A stretch of 5,829 bases of DNA from positions 1 through 5,829 of the forward strand of contig CACXGG010000086.1 of the NCBI GenBank assembly GCA_902767145.1, in the 5' to 3' direction. A model generated the notes under the pieces. The model was not told the origin of the DNA and made no database searches. It saw nothing but the letters and a program-made list of their open reading frames with translations. The position numbers were made by a program, and so were the translations under genes. This document shows positions 5,715 to 5,829 of this stretch, piece by piece. Position 1 is the stretch's first letter. The number at the start of each line of letters is the position of its first letter. The stretch is from Oscillospiraceae bacterium (GTDB lineage Bacteria > Bacillota > Clostridia > Saccharofermentanales > Saccharofermentanaceae).

Positions 5715-5829
5715 GCACTTTGCGAAAGGGAGACCTGGAGCGAAGGGGCACGGATCTTGAAAATTGAACAGAATGCAGAACTTGAAACAACGAGCCTGAA
5801 GTTGATTCGTAAACGAATTGAGTTTAGTA
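5715..5829 (+). other. Untranslated leader of a probable 16S rRNA operon (cut by the window end)
   Basis: No reading frame with a ribosome binding site is present here. GATCTTGAAAA (5753-5763), followed by TTGAACA, resembles the boxA antitermination element and the conserved block found in Firmicute pre-16S leaders. Further on, ATTCG (5805-5809) and CGAAT (5814-5818) form a small hairpin with a TAAA loop. GCGAAAGGG (5722-5730) and GCGAAGGGG (5740-5748) are a near direct repeat. No part of mature 16S rRNA is visible; I infer that it starts shortly after 5829. A tRNA operon leader is the main alternative. Confidence 0.65.
5753..5763 (+). promoter_or_regulatory. boxA-like antitermination element
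   Basis: GATCTTGAAAA resembles the Bacillus-type boxA core (TGTTCTTTGAAAA), which is bound by NusB and ribosomal protein S10 to prevent premature termination in rRNA operons. It is 45 bases downstream of the -10, a normal leader position. The match is imperfect. Confidence 0.55.

Overview
The window looks like a chromosomal, probably origin-proximal segment of an anaerobic, low-to-mid-GC Firmicute (class Clostridia is my best guess; I cannot name a genus). The reasons are strong GGAGG-type ribosome binding sites, sigma-A-type promoters, a secreted serine-type D-Ala-D-Ala carboxypeptidase with a C-terminal membrane anchor, a fermentative lactate-dehydrogenase-family enzyme, and a gyrA followed at a short distance by what appears to be an rRNA operon leader. 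Bacillus subtilis also has an rRNA operon just downstream of gyrA near oriC. Arginine is written mainly with AGG, AGA and CGT, and the coding regions are clearly richer in GC than the AT-rich spacers.

Layout: bases 1-81 hold a hairpin with a T-rich tail, probably the end of an upstream terminator, then an extended -10 promoter and the ribosome binding site of gyrA. gyrA (82-2706, +) is complete and encodes the gyrase A subunit. A D-alanyl-D-alanine carboxypeptidase gene (2696-4246, +) overlaps the gyrA 3' end by 11 bases, so the two are very likely one operon. Bases 4247-4476 lie between convergent genes and are packed with four hairpins: a terminator for the gyrA operon, two related 60-base tandem units that each fold into a long stem, and the terminator of the minus-strand gene. 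That gene, 4477-5433 (-), is a complete LDH/MDH-superfamily dehydrogenase with its own promoter and 5' leader. From about 5641 to the end, reading right, are an AT-rich upstream element, a strong promoter, a boxA-like element and a leader typical of a 16S rRNA operon; the 16S gene itself would begin just beyond the window.

How it fits together: replication and topology (gyrA), cell wall trimming (carboxypeptidase) and translation capacity (rRNA operon) are transcribed rightward, and redox balancing of fermentation (dehydrogenase) is transcribed leftward, divergent from the rRNA promoter. This is mostly core chromosome, and I see no mobile element, CRISPR array, defence system or clearly new multi-gene system. 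The points most worth a second look are the paired 60-base hairpin repeats, the malate-type arginine at the substrate-specificity position of an otherwise lactate-dehydrogenase-like protein, the natural alanine at the main quinolone-resistance position of GyrA, and the unusual insert and C-terminus of the carboxypeptidase.
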